Positions 1 to 6,850 of a stretch of DNA of 64,000 nucleotides are shown here, one piece after another (positions within the stretch are counted from its first letter, which is position 1; each line of letters opens with the position of its first letter). Where the stretch lies: positions 1,302,001 to 1,366,000 of the forward strand of contig NZ_JAGHKP010000001.1 of assembly GCF_017742215.1 (NCBI RefSeq), read 5' to 3'. The notes beneath the pieces were generated by a model. It was not told the DNA's origin, ran no database searches, and worked only from the letters and a program-made list of their open reading frames with translations. A program made the position numbers and the translations under genes. The DNA comes from Chitinophaga chungangae. GTDB taxonomy: Bacteria > Bacteroidota > Bacteroidia > Chitinophagales > Chitinophagaceae.

Positions 1-48
1 GCAGGTCATCAATTAGACGATACGTAACCGAAAAATAAATATTAACGG

Positions 49-759
49 ATGAAACACCACATTTCCAGATTCACCACCGGCCTTTTACTGGCCTTTCTGC
101 TGGCGGCAAACCCGCTGTCTGCACAGATCCGCGTGCTCATCGTCGGCGGCGGCGGATCGCACGATTTTAACCGCTGGTACAAACAGGAAGACGCGGCCAC
201 GCTCGAAAAAGGCGGGCTGGCCACCGTTACCTACACAGACGATCCTTCCACGATCCTCAGCCAGTTGGAAAATACAGACGTGCTGATGTTGTCCAACAAC
301 CAGCCCATCAAGGATTCCATGACGCGAAAAGCCATATTCGCCTTTGCGGACGCCGGGAAAGGACTGGTGCTGGCGCATGCTTCCATCTGGTACAACTGGC
401 GCGACTGGCCGACGTATAACTTCAAGCTGGTAAGCGGCGGCAGCCGTTCGCATGAGAAATACGGTCCCTTCACCGTCACCCTCAACGACACCAAACACCC
501 TGTCACTAAAAACGTTCCCAAATCGTTCACGCTCGACGATGAGTTGTATCACTACAACGCAGATCCCGCCGGGCCGGGCATCCGCGTGCTGGCAACGAGC
601 AAAAACGAAGCAGGCGTTTCGCATCCCGCGCTTTTCGTGGTGAAACACCCGAAAGCCCGCATCGTAGGCATTGCATTAGGGCACGACGCGGCTTCCCACG
701 AGCTGGAAGCATACCAGACCATGCTGCGGAACGCCGTGAAATGGGCGGCCCGCAAATAA
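49..759 (+). CDS. ThuA-like domain protein, exported
   Basis: A 236-residue protein with a signal peptide (about residues 1-25, cleavage likely after LSA) followed by one ThuA/trehalose-utilisation domain, a class I glutamine amidotransferase-like fold. Family hallmarks visible are the early strand ending in GGGGSHDF, a conserved LVLAHAS block near residue 106, the DDELYHY segment and the ALGHD turn near the C-terminus. ThuA proteins occur in sugar catabolic operons, and some have been linked to 3-keto-sugar or disaccharide metabolism; the exact reaction here is not known. It is followed by an oxidoreductase and a sugar epimerase on the same strand, so a role in an oxidative sugar route is inferred. 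Only 48 bases lie upstream in the window, so more operon members may precede it. Confidence 0.85.
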   Translation: MKHHISRFTTGLLLAFLLAANPLSAQIRVLIVGGGGSHDFNRWYKQEDAATLEKGGLATVTYTDDPSTILSQLENTDVLMLSNNQPIKDSMTRKAIFAFADAGKGLVLAHASIWYNWRDWPTYNFKLVSGGSRSHEKYGPFTVTLNDTKHPVTKNVPKSFTLDDELYHYNADPAGPGIRVLATSKNEAGVSHPALFVVKHPKARIVGIALGHDAASHELEAYQTMLRNAVKWAARK

Positions 760-791
760 ACTTCATTACAAATAACAAATCAGTATACACA

Positions 792-1904
792 ATGAAACAG
801 ATCACGGTAGTAATCGTTGGAATGGGCTTCGGCAAAGAGTTTATACCCATCTATCAGAACCATCCCGCCATCAAAAGGGTGGGCATCTGCACCCGCAACC
901 CGGCCACGCTGAAAGAGCTGAAAGAAAAATTTAATCTCGACGACGACCTTATTTTCACCAATTACGAAGACGTGCCCAAACGCGCGGATGTAGACGCCAT
1001 CCACATCGTGACGCCGGTGCCCGAGCATGCTAAAATGACCCTGGCTTCGCTTAACGCCGGCAAACACACGGCCTGCACCATTCCCATGGCAATGACCGTG
1101 GAAGACTGCAAGGCCATCGTGGAAGCAAGGAAAAAATCGGGAAAGGTGTATATGATGATGGAAACCGCATTGTACACCCGCGAGTTCCTTTACGGACTGC
1201 ATCTCGCGGAAACCGGCCAGCTGGGCCGCATCCAGTTCGTGCGCGGCTCGCATATCCAGGATATGAGCATGCCGGGCTGGGACGAATACTGGAAAGGTTA
1301 TCCGCCGATGCTCAACGGCACCCACGCGATCTCGCCGCTGCTGCGCATCAATAACACGGTAGCGGATACCGTTGTATGCCACGGTTCCGGCCGTCTGGGC
1401 GACGATCTCGCCAAACGTTACAATTCTCCTTTCGCGGTGGAAACGGCCACGTTTACGCTGAAAAACTCGGATGTGGTAGCAGAGGCCACACGTTCGCTGT
1501 TCGACGTGGTGCGCCAGTACCGTGAGAGCTACGACGTATATGGCACTAAAATGTCTTTCGAATGGGAACAGTTGCAGGATGAAGAACACGTAGTGTTCGA
1601 CGGCGGGGAGAACGCGAAACGCGTGAACGTGCCCGATACGGATGCGCTGCTGATCCCGGAGATCGCGCATTTCACCAAAAGGGAAAAGATCGACGATCCC
1701 AATCACGTGTCTTTCCTCCAGGGCGCAGGCCATGGCGGCTCGCACCCGCACCTGGTACAGGAATTTCTTGCCGCGATCGTGGAAGGCCGCCCTTCCGCGG
1801 TAGACGCGCATCTCGCCGCGAATTACACCTGTGCGGGCATTTGCGCGCACGAATCGGCGATGAACAACGGCAAACGCGTACAGATCCCTCAATTTGAATT
1901 GTAA
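792..1904 (+). CDS. Gfo/Idh/MocA family oxidoreductase, variant lacking the EKP motif
   Basis: A 370-residue cytoplasmic protein. The Rossmann fold begins at residue 3 with the GMGFGKE dinucleotide loop, followed by a C-terminal alpha/beta substrate domain. The start at 792 is chosen because the VVIVGMGFG strand follows at once; an in-frame ATG at 741 would overlap the preceding gene. The canonical EKP motif, whose lysine is usually catalytic, reads TIP at residues 96-98, although the flanking GKH and MTVEDC context is conserved. It therefore belongs to a divergent branch and may not be a conventional sugar dehydrogenase. It lies 32 bp after the ThuA gene and 3 bp before the epimerase-like gene, indicating one transcript. 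The sugar substrate is unknown. Confidence 0.87.
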   Translation: MKQITVVIVGMGFGKEFIPIYQNHPAIKRVGICTRNPATLKELKEKFNLDDDLIFTNYEDVPKRADVDAIHIVTPVPEHAKMTLASLNAGKHTACTIPMAMTVEDCKAIVEARKKSGKVYMMMETALYTREFLYGLHLAETGQLGRIQFVRGSHIQDMSMPGWDEYWKGYPPMLNGTHAISPLLRINNTVADTVVCHGSGRLGDDLAKRYNSPFAVETATFTLKNSDVVAEATRSLFDVVRQYRESYDVYGTKMSFEWEQLQDEEHVVFDGGENAKRVNVPDTDALLIPEIAHFTKREKIDDPNHVSFLQGAGHGGSHPHLVQEFLAAIVEGRPSAVDAHLAANYTCAGICAHESAMNNGKRVQIPQFEL

Positions 1905-1907
1905 CCG

Positions 1908-2756
1908 ATGGAGACAGGCGTAAGTACATTCGTTTGGGTGTCTCCCTTTTCCACCGCATCGTTTCACCTCGTGCAGAAAATTAAAGCGGCCGGGTACGAT
2001 ATTATCGAAGTGGCGGTGGAAGACGCGGGACTGATAGACTGGCCGCAATTGCGTTCCATGGCGCAGGATGCGGGGCTGAAAATTACCATCAGCGGGGCTT
2101 TCGGGCCAGACCGCGATCTTTCCTCGGAAGACACGCGCATCCGCAAACAGGCGCTGGATTACATCATCAGCTGTACCCGTATTGCAGAGCAAATGGGCAG
2201 CCCGGTGTTTACCGGTCCGCTGTATGCGGCCGTCGGGAAAACGCGCATCGTAAGTTCGGAACAAAAAACACAGGAGCGGAACTGGTGCCTGCAGGGCCTT
2301 CGCGAAGCGGCGAAAGTCGCCGCGAACCATGGCGTACTGCTGGGCGTGGAGCCGCTGAACCGCTTTGAAACGGATATGATCAACACGGTAGACCAGGCGC
2401 TGGACCTGGTGAAAGAAGCCGGTCACCCCAGCCTCCGTATTTCGCTGGACACCTTTCACGCCAATATCGAGGAAAAGAACATTCCCGCAGCCATCCGCAG
2501 GATCGGCGGGGAACTGCTCTGCCACGTGCAAGGCAACGAAAGCGACCGCGGCACCCCCGGCACCGGCCATCTCGACTGGCCGGGCATCCGCGACGCACTG
2601 CGGGAGATCGGCTACAACGGCGCCATCGTGCTGGAAACGTTCGGCGCGCCGTCGAAAGAGCTGGCCCGCGCGGCCTGCATCTGGCGGCCGCTGGCTAACA
2701 GTGCAGACGAGCTGGCTGCCGAAGGAGCAACATTTTACAGAAGTATGTTTTTGTAA
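1908..2756 (+). CDS. Sugar phosphate isomerase/epimerase, ketose 3-epimerase-like
   Basis: A 282-residue TIM-barrel protein of the AP endonuclease 2/xylose isomerase-like superfamily. The metal and catalytic residues of D-psicose/D-tagatose 3-epimerases can be placed: E148 in GVEPLNRFE, D181 in SLDTFH, H206 in CHVQGN and E243 in VLETF, with the conserved SDRG containing R214. Known relatives invert C3 of free ketohexoses using Mn or Co. A specific substrate cannot be assigned, and inosose isomerases or 3-keto-sugar converting enzymes of the same fold are alternatives. It sits 3 bp after the Gfo/Idh gene and is followed by a hairpin terminator. Together with ThuA it suggests an oxidise/epimerise route for a free sugar. 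No signal peptide, hence cytoplasmic. Confidence 0.85.
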   Translation: METGVSTFVWVSPFSTASFHLVQKIKAAGYDIIEVAVEDAGLIDWPQLRSMAQDAGLKITISGAFGPDRDLSSEDTRIRKQALDYIISCTRIAEQMGSPVFTGPLYAAVGKTRIVSSEQKTQERNWCLQGLREAAKVAANHGVLLGVEPLNRFETDMINTVDQALDLVKEAGHPSLRISLDTFHANIEEKNIPAAIRRIGGELLCHVQGNESDRGTPGTGHLDWPGIRDALREIGYNGAIVLETFGAPSKELARAACIWRPLANSADELAAEGATFYRSMFL

Positions 2757-2789
2757 CAGTTTTGAGTAAATAAACTGGAAACGTGGAAA

Positions 2790-2829
2790 CAAGGGCGGTT
2801 CTCCCGAAAGGGAGGCTGCCTTTTGTTTT
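2790..2829 (+). terminator. Rho-independent terminator after the epimerase gene
   Basis: An imperfect hairpin with the core CTCCC-GAAA-GGGAG, extended by GGC/GCC, is followed by TTTTGTTTT. It lies 35 bp after the epimerase stop and 13 bp before the convergent desaturase stop. It serves the plus strand; the opposite side has only a weak T tract. Confidence 0.6.
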
Positions 2830-2841
2830 GCCGGGAGGGAT

Positions 2842-3624
2842 TTAAAACGTATTCTTCTTTTGCAATTCCGGCATCGCTTCGTCGATCCTTTTTGCCAGCT
2901 CGGGCAGCTTGATGGTGGGCACTGCGGGGAAAAGATGATGTTCCAGGTGATAGAACATACTGAAGGTGATCTTGTTTTTCCAGCCGCTGCGCTGCGTTCT
3001 GGCGAGATGGGGGGCGTCTTCCGTGCCGTGATGGACCGTCCACACCGCGAAGAACGCCATCAGGAACTCGCCGGTGAGCATCACGATCACATGGTACACC
3101 AGGAAATGAACGTTGAAATAAAAAACGATGAACGCGAATAACGCGATAGAAATCAGTTCAGCCAGCACATTTTTCCTGTACTTTTTATTGCCTGCCTGCA
3201 GGGTTACTTTGTGTATCAGGAACATGTGCACGGGGCCGTACAGAATGGCTCCGTACCAGCTCATGCCGGCGGATTTGCCTTCGTAATCGTCTTCAGACAG
3301 GCAATATTTGTGATGCCGGAGGTGGTTGAACTTTACGGCGTGGATCGACGCCATCATGAGAACGCTGTTTCCATACAAGGTAAACCAGGTAAAGAACCTG
3401 TTAATGCCCAGCGAATTGTGAAACCCGTTGTGCACCTGCCGCAGTGCGGTGAGGAAAAAGAAAGCGGAAAAGGGCAGCGCAAACCAGTAATATCCGAAGT
3501 AAGCCAGCGCCCAGGAGGCAAATAACCAGGGAAGCGTGACGTTGTTCTCGATGAGCAGCTCTTTCAGGGACAGCTTGCGGAGGTCCTGCCAGGTTACTTT
3601 GCGGGTGATTTCAGCGTGTGTCAT
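2842..3624 (-). CDS. Membrane fatty acid desaturase family protein
   Basis: A 260-residue integral membrane protein with the three histidine clusters of the diiron desaturase/hydroxylase superfamily: HNGFH at 65-69, HLRHH at 101-105 and LEHHLFP near residue 232, plus HHGTEDAPH near 195. Hydrophobic segments around 30-60 and 155-185 fit the usual four-helix topology. Such enzymes introduce a double bond or a hydroxyl into acyl lipids, or act on carotenoids or other lipids, using O2. The short length is typical of bacterial alkane/fatty-acid desaturase-like proteins, but the substrate cannot be read from sequence. It is transcribed alone, away from the VOC gene at 3818, with a 193-bp divergent region carrying a perfect 8-4-8 palindrome. 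Confidence 0.85.
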   Translation of the reverse strand: MTHAEITRKVTWQDLRKLSLKELLIENNVTLPWLFASWALAYFGYYWFALPFSAFFFLTALRQVHNGFHNSLGINRFFTWFTLYGNSVLMMASIHAVKFNHLRHHKYCLSEDDYEGKSAGMSWYGAILYGPVHMFLIHKVTLQAGNKKYRKNVLAELISIALFAFIVFYFNVHFLVYHVIVMLTGEFLMAFFAVWTVHHGTEDAPHLARTQRSGWKNKITFSMFYHLEHHLFPAVPTIKLPELAKRIDEAMPELQKKNTF

Positions 3625-3750
3625 AGGTAAGAGGTTTAACTTATTAAAAATAGGAAAGCGGGCGGTCGTGGCCTATGATATTTATCACGTCTTTTTTATT
3701 TCGAATTGCGAAAGGTATAAACGAAAACCTGATGTAACCCGTTTGTCATT

Positions 3751-3770
3751 TTGCTAAAACTGTTTAGCAA
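3751..3770. promoter_or_regulatory. 8-4-8 inverted repeat, candidate operator
   Basis: TTGCTAAA-actg-TTTAGCAA is a perfect dyad in the divergent region between the desaturase and VOC genes. Its right arm contains TTTAG, which is 23 bp before GATATTTG (3790-3797), a near match to the -7 element. A bound dimeric regulator would overlap the putative -33 region of the VOC promoter. The regulator is unknown. Confidence 0.4.
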
Positions 3771-3817
3771 TTATTTCCCCGAATCTGCGGATATTTGCCC
3801 CGTGAAATCAGAATCAG

Positions 3818-4180
3818 ATGATCAGTTTTAAAAGGTTGGATCACGTGGCGGTAATGATCCCGAGAGGCAAAACCGCCGAAGCCAGGGCATTTTACGGGGG
3901 AGTTTTACAATTGAAGGAAATCCCGGGGCAGCATCCGCGCAACGCCACCTGGTTCGAAGTGGGCGGCGTGCAGCTGCACCTGGTGGAAGAAGACGGTCTG
4001 CCCGACCATATCTCCGGCCGTCATCCCGCATTCGAGGTCATAGACCTGGAAGCCGCCAAAACCTATCTTCAGAACAAAGGCGTCGAGATCGCATATTCGT
4101 CCGTGATCACCGGCCGTGAGCGTTTCTTTTTCCGCGACGTGTTCGGCAACAGGATAGAGCTGCTGGAATACCTGCAATAG
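3818..4180 (+). CDS. VOC superfamily (glyoxalase/dioxygenase-like) protein
   Basis: A single-domain 120-residue protein made of two beta-alpha-beta-beta-beta modules. The N-terminal LDHVAVMIPRG and ARAFYGGVLQLKE segments are classic, GGVQLHLVEE supplies a central strand, and the C-terminal FRDVFGNRIELLEY ends in the usual acidic metal ligand. Candidate metal ligands are H in LDHV, H in VQLHLV and E in IELLE. VOC proteins include glyoxalase I, ring-cleavage dioxygenases and antibiotic-binding proteins; nothing here singles out one activity. It is monocistronic: the next gene on the opposite strand ends on the adjacent base. Confidence 0.85.
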   Translation: MISFKRLDHVAVMIPRGKTAEARAFYGGVLQLKEIPGQHPRNATWFEVGGVQLHLVEEDGLPDHISGRHPAFEVIDLEAAKTYLQNKGVEIAYSSVITGRERFFFRDVFGNRIELLEYLQ

Positions 4181-4615
4181 TCAGGGTGTGTTTTCTTCCT
4201 TCGTCAGCACCATATCCATCCACGGTTGCCAGGTTTTTCCGCCGTCCCTGCTGGTTTCCCAGGTGCCGGTGAGCTGTTTGCCGTCTTCGCTGAACGTGAA
4301 TGTGCCGCGTTCCGTATCGCTGAAGAACGTCCAGCTGCCGTTTTCCATTTTCCCGTGCATGCTGCTCATTTGCCCGGTATTGTTCCAGAACTGCAGGAAA
4401 AACAATTGTTTCCCCGCATCGTAGCCGATCATTTCGAGCGCCTGCATGCGTTCTCCATCCATCTTCACATCTACCCGGTGTTCCATGAAATGCCCGCCGG
4501 GAAACCATTGGTAAGTGTCGATGCCTTCCGCCGTGATCACCGGTTCCTGCCTGCCGGTGCCTTTCGTGCGCCAGGCGCCTTCGAAAACACCGAGTTGCCG
4601 AATTACATTTTCCAT
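4181..4615 (-). CDS. DUF1579-like protein
   Basis: A 144-residue soluble protein that starts with an LGVFEGAWRTKGTG segment and continues with alternating beta strands (YQWFPGGHFMEHRVDVKM, MIGYDAGKQLFFLQFWNN, GSWTFF, GTFTFSEDGKQLTGTWE). This is the lipocalin-like pattern of the DUF1579 family, whose members average about 150 residues and have no established function. There is no signal peptide. It ends exactly where the convergent VOC gene ends, so transcripts of the two probably overlap. No operon partner is visible upstream on its strand, where about 290 bp carry no gene. Confidence 0.7.
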   Translation of the reverse strand: MENVIRQLGVFEGAWRTKGTGRQEPVITAEGIDTYQWFPGGHFMEHRVDVKMDGERMQALEMIGYDAGKQLFFLQFWNNTGQMSSMHGKMENGSWTFFSDTERGTFTFSEDGKQLTGTWETSRDGGKTWQPWMDMVLTKEENTP

Positions 4616-4907
4616 ACTTCAAGTTACTGCAAATCCCGGGCCCGCAACGGGTGCGTCCGGGCCAAACCGAAGGGGCGTACGCGACGAAACAGCCTGATGA
4701 CATGTTGATGCATCATGAATGATTACATGAGAAAATGCGTGTGAATGTCCGGGTAAAGGCGGCGGAAGGCGCGGCTGCAGGTTAAACGGCGATGCCGCCT
4801 GTATGCCTGGTAACTGTCATGGTACACCTCCTTTTTTGTGCGTGAGGAGAAAATTGCGGGACTAAAATACGGTATTTCGCTTATATTGTCCGCCATAATC
4901 CCTTACT
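4616..4907. other. Intergenic region without a recognised gene
   Basis: These 292 bp separate the divergent DUF1579-like gene and the 197-residue hypothetical gene. No convincing coding frame, tRNA or hairpin terminator was found. Near the right gene, TATTTCGC and TATATTGT are only distant matches to a -7 element, so no promoter is claimed. Confidence 0.5.
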
Positions 4908-5501
4908 ATGAAATCAGGTATCGAGACCACGATGGTGGCTGAACGTTACGCCCGCATGAGCAACGAAGAACTGATCGGCCAGGTTACCCTCAACGCGGCC
5001 GGCATGACGCCGGAAGCCATCGAGATCGCCAGGAAGGAAATTGTGGCGAGAGGCCTGAACCCCAGGCTGGCGGAGGCAGTGGCCGTACAGAACCGGGAAT
5101 GGACGGAAGACGATATTGCCGCTTATTGTGATCTGATCAGCAAACAATCCTGCCCGCATTGCGGAAAAAACGACAGCCGCTTAAACGGAACGGAAAGTGC
5201 CGAAACAATGAGCTTTCTTTTGTTTACAAGTTTCAAACGCAAGCTGGTCGTGGGTTGCAAGTCCTGCCTGAATAAAGCGGTTTTCGGCGCATTGGGCAAA
5301 TCGTTTGTGCTGGGATGGTGGGGCATACCCTGGGGGCTGCTCAGAACGCCGCAGTCGATCTTTATCAATCTGAACAACCTCCGTTTTCACAGCAGTAAAA
5401 CGCACAACGAGTGCCTGCAGCGGTTCGTAACCGCGCACAGGGGCGAGCTGGCGGCGATCGATGAAGACGCATTCGATTGGGATGTACTCGATCTAAGCTG
5501 A
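4908..5501 (+). CDS. Hypothetical protein with CxxC pairs and a hydrophobic segment
   Basis: A 197-residue protein that I do not recognise at family level. Residues 15-50 form an acidic helical module (SNEELIGQ, TPEAIEIARKEIVARG) like those in some Bacteroidota membrane-associated proteins. A CPHCGKN pair near residue 83 and a CKSC pair near residue 118 look like a split zinc ribbon. Between and after them is hydrophobic sequence (MSFLLFTSF, ALGKSFVLGWWGIPWGLL) suggesting a membrane hairpin. The C-terminus is acidic. The downstream convergent VOC gene overlaps its last nine bases. No functional assignment is made. Confidence 0.75.
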   Translation: MKSGIETTMVAERYARMSNEELIGQVTLNAAGMTPEAIEIARKEIVARGLNPRLAEAVAVQNREWTEDDIAAYCDLISKQSCPHCGKNDSRLNGTESAETMSFLLFTSFKRKLVVGCKSCLNKAVFGALGKSFVLGWWGIPWGLLRTPQSIFINLNNLRFHSSKTHNECLQRFVTAHRGELAAIDEDAFDWDVLDLS

Positions 5502-5876
5502 TTCCCCCGGCGCATAAGTAACAATGTCGATGCCCACGCCGTTGGGGTCCTGTATGGCGAAATGCCTGTCGCCCCAGGGTTCTTCCCTCATTTCGATCTC
5601 GATCTTTACGCCTTTATTCCGGACCTTTTGGTACCATTCGTCCACATTCTCCACTTCAATGGTGAGGTACATGCCTTTTCCTGCAAATGCGGGCTGGAAG
5701 AGCGGTTGCTGGCTCGGGTGGCCCGGCAGCAGGAAACTCAGCTCGGCGGTGCGGCCGGGCGTATGCATCAGCAGGTAAAATTCATTTTCGAAAGTGACGC
5801 CAAAATCGAGTATGTCCGTGTAGAATGTTCTGGATTCGGCCAGTTTGGCGGTGAGGACACCTGCGTTCAGTTTCAT
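5493..5876 (-). CDS. VOC superfamily protein
   Basis: A 127-residue single-domain VOC protein: MKLNAGVLTAKLAESRTFYTDILDFGVTF is covered by the classic start (LAESRTFYTDIL), then YLTIEVENVDEWYQKV, and the closing strand HFAIQDPNGVGIDIV. The first metal histidine is replaced by alanine (NAGV), so it may bind ligands rather than catalyse a metal-dependent reaction, as bleomycin-resistance-type proteins do. It lies 68 bp downstream of the AraC regulator gene on the same strand and may be cotranscribed with it. Its stop overlaps the convergent gene by 9 bp. Confidence 0.82.
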   Translation of the reverse strand: MKLNAGVLTAKLAESRTFYTDILDFGVTFENEFYLLMHTPGRTAELSFLLPGHPSQQPLFQPAFAGKGMYLTIEVENVDEWYQKVRNKGVKIEIEMREEPWGDRHFAIQDPNGVGIDIVTYAPGESA

Positions 5877-5944
5877 AAGTTAAATGTTTTATGACACAAA
5901 ATTCAGGATTTTGCGTGGGCGGGGATTGTACAGATCGGACATTA

Positions 5945-6730
5945 TCACTTCAGTGCGGCATGGGGTGAAAGGCCGTACATCGCGCGGAATTCGCGGATAA
6001 AATGCGCCTGGTCGTAATACCCGGCATCGTAGAAGATCTTGTTTTTGCGCAGGCTTTCGGCCGAAGGTTTTGCCTGTAATACCTGCTGGAAGCGTACCAC
6101 TTTGCTGAACGTTTTCGGGCTTTCGCCAACGTACCGGTCAAACAGCCGGCGGAGCTGTCTGGCGCTGATGCCTTCGGCAAGCTGTTCCGCCTGCATGGCG
6201 CCTTTCGATTGCAGGATGCGGTCCATGGCGTCGAAAAAACGGGTATCTACCCGGAACTGCGAATTAGCCAGCACGCGCAGGAAATAATTATCAAAATGTT
6301 CGGGTGCTGGCAGCAAAGCCAGTTCCCTGGCTACTTCGGGCAGCAGGAGCTGTAGCGGTTCCACGCGGTCCGTCATGTCAGACGCGGGAATGCCGAACAG
6401 CAAAGGGAAAGCGGCAGGAAGAAAACGCACGCCGGTATAATGAAATTCCGTTTCCAGCGCGAACTCGGAATAAGAAGCCGAAAACCCCGCCAGCCAGGAT
6501 TCTTCTGGGTTAAATACATTGATGAAAATATCCATGCAGCCGTCTGCCACCACACGGTAAGAAAACGGCCCGTTCAGCGGGCGGGTGGTATGCAATTCCC
6601 AGTAACAATAAATAAAAGCAGACAACGCGGGATGCGGCGGCAGCTCGGTGTAACGAACGCCATTGTCTGCATTGCGCAGCGAGGGCTGGCGCGGGTGGAA
6701 AAGCCGCCGGATGACTGGAAGGGTCAGCAT
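5945..6730 (-). CDS. AraC family transcriptional regulator
   Basis: A 261-residue regulator. Residues 15-120 form a beta-rich sensor (YTELPPHPALSAFIYCYWE, VVADGCMDIFINVF) resembling the DUF6597-type N-terminal domain common in Bacteroidota AraC proteins. Residues 160-261 form the two helix-turn-helix modules, visible as GISARQLRRLFDRYVGESP and DAGYYDQAHFIREFRAMYG with the terminal GLSPHAAL signature. It is divergent from the TonB siderophore receptor at 6851, and a 21-bp-period direct repeat (6765-6796) lies between them, so it probably activates that receptor, though this is inference. Control of the VOC gene downstream is also possible. Confidence 0.88.
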   Translation of the reverse strand: MLTLPVIRRLFHPRQPSLRNADNGVRYTELPPHPALSAFIYCYWELHTTRPLNGPFSYRVVADGCMDIFINVFNPEESWLAGFSASYSEFALETEFHYTGVRFLPAAFPLLFGIPASDMTDRVEPLQLLLPEVARELALLPAPEHFDNYFLRVLANSQFRVDTRFFDAMDRILQSKGAMQAEQLAEGISARQLRRLFDRYVGESPKTFSKVVRFQQVLQAKPSAESLRKNKIFYDAGYYDQAHFIREFRAMYGLSPHAALK

Positions 6731-6764
6731 ATCCGCGAATATAAGCCAAACGCGGGAAACGGGT

Positions 6765-6796
6765 TTTTCCGCATCGCGTAAATCGTTTTCCGCATC
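6765..6796. promoter_or_regulatory. Direct repeat with 21-bp period, candidate AraC operator
   Basis: TTTTCCGCATC occurs twice, at 6765-6775 and 6786-6796, an identical 11-mer with an exact 21-bp period. Tandem half-sites two helical turns apart are the classic layout for AraC-family monomers (as araI1/I2). The site lies 34 bp from the AraC gene start and 27 bp upstream of the candidate -7 element of the receptor gene, which lacks a visible -33 box. Confidence 0.55.
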
Positions 6797-6823
6797 CGAG
6801 CGGCAGGGGGAATGGGGCGGCAG

Positions 6824-6831
6824 TACCTTCG
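6824..6831 (+). promoter_or_regulatory. Candidate -7 element of the TonB receptor gene
   Basis: TACCTTCG differs from the Bacteroidota TAnnTTTG element at one base and lies 19 bp before the receptor ATG. No TTG or TTTG lies 19-23 bp upstream, consistent with activator dependence through the repeats at 6765-6796. Confidence 0.4.
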
Positions 6832-6850
6832 CAGCCGAAATAGATGATTT

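Noticed and set aside
780..2792. A 670-codon open frame on the minus strand across the oxidoreductase/epimerase genes
   Set aside because: It mirrors the coding frame of real plus-strand genes. In GC-rich genes the antisense frame opposite codon position 3 is often free of stops. It has no recognised domain and mostly histidine-, arginine- and valine-rich low-information sequence.
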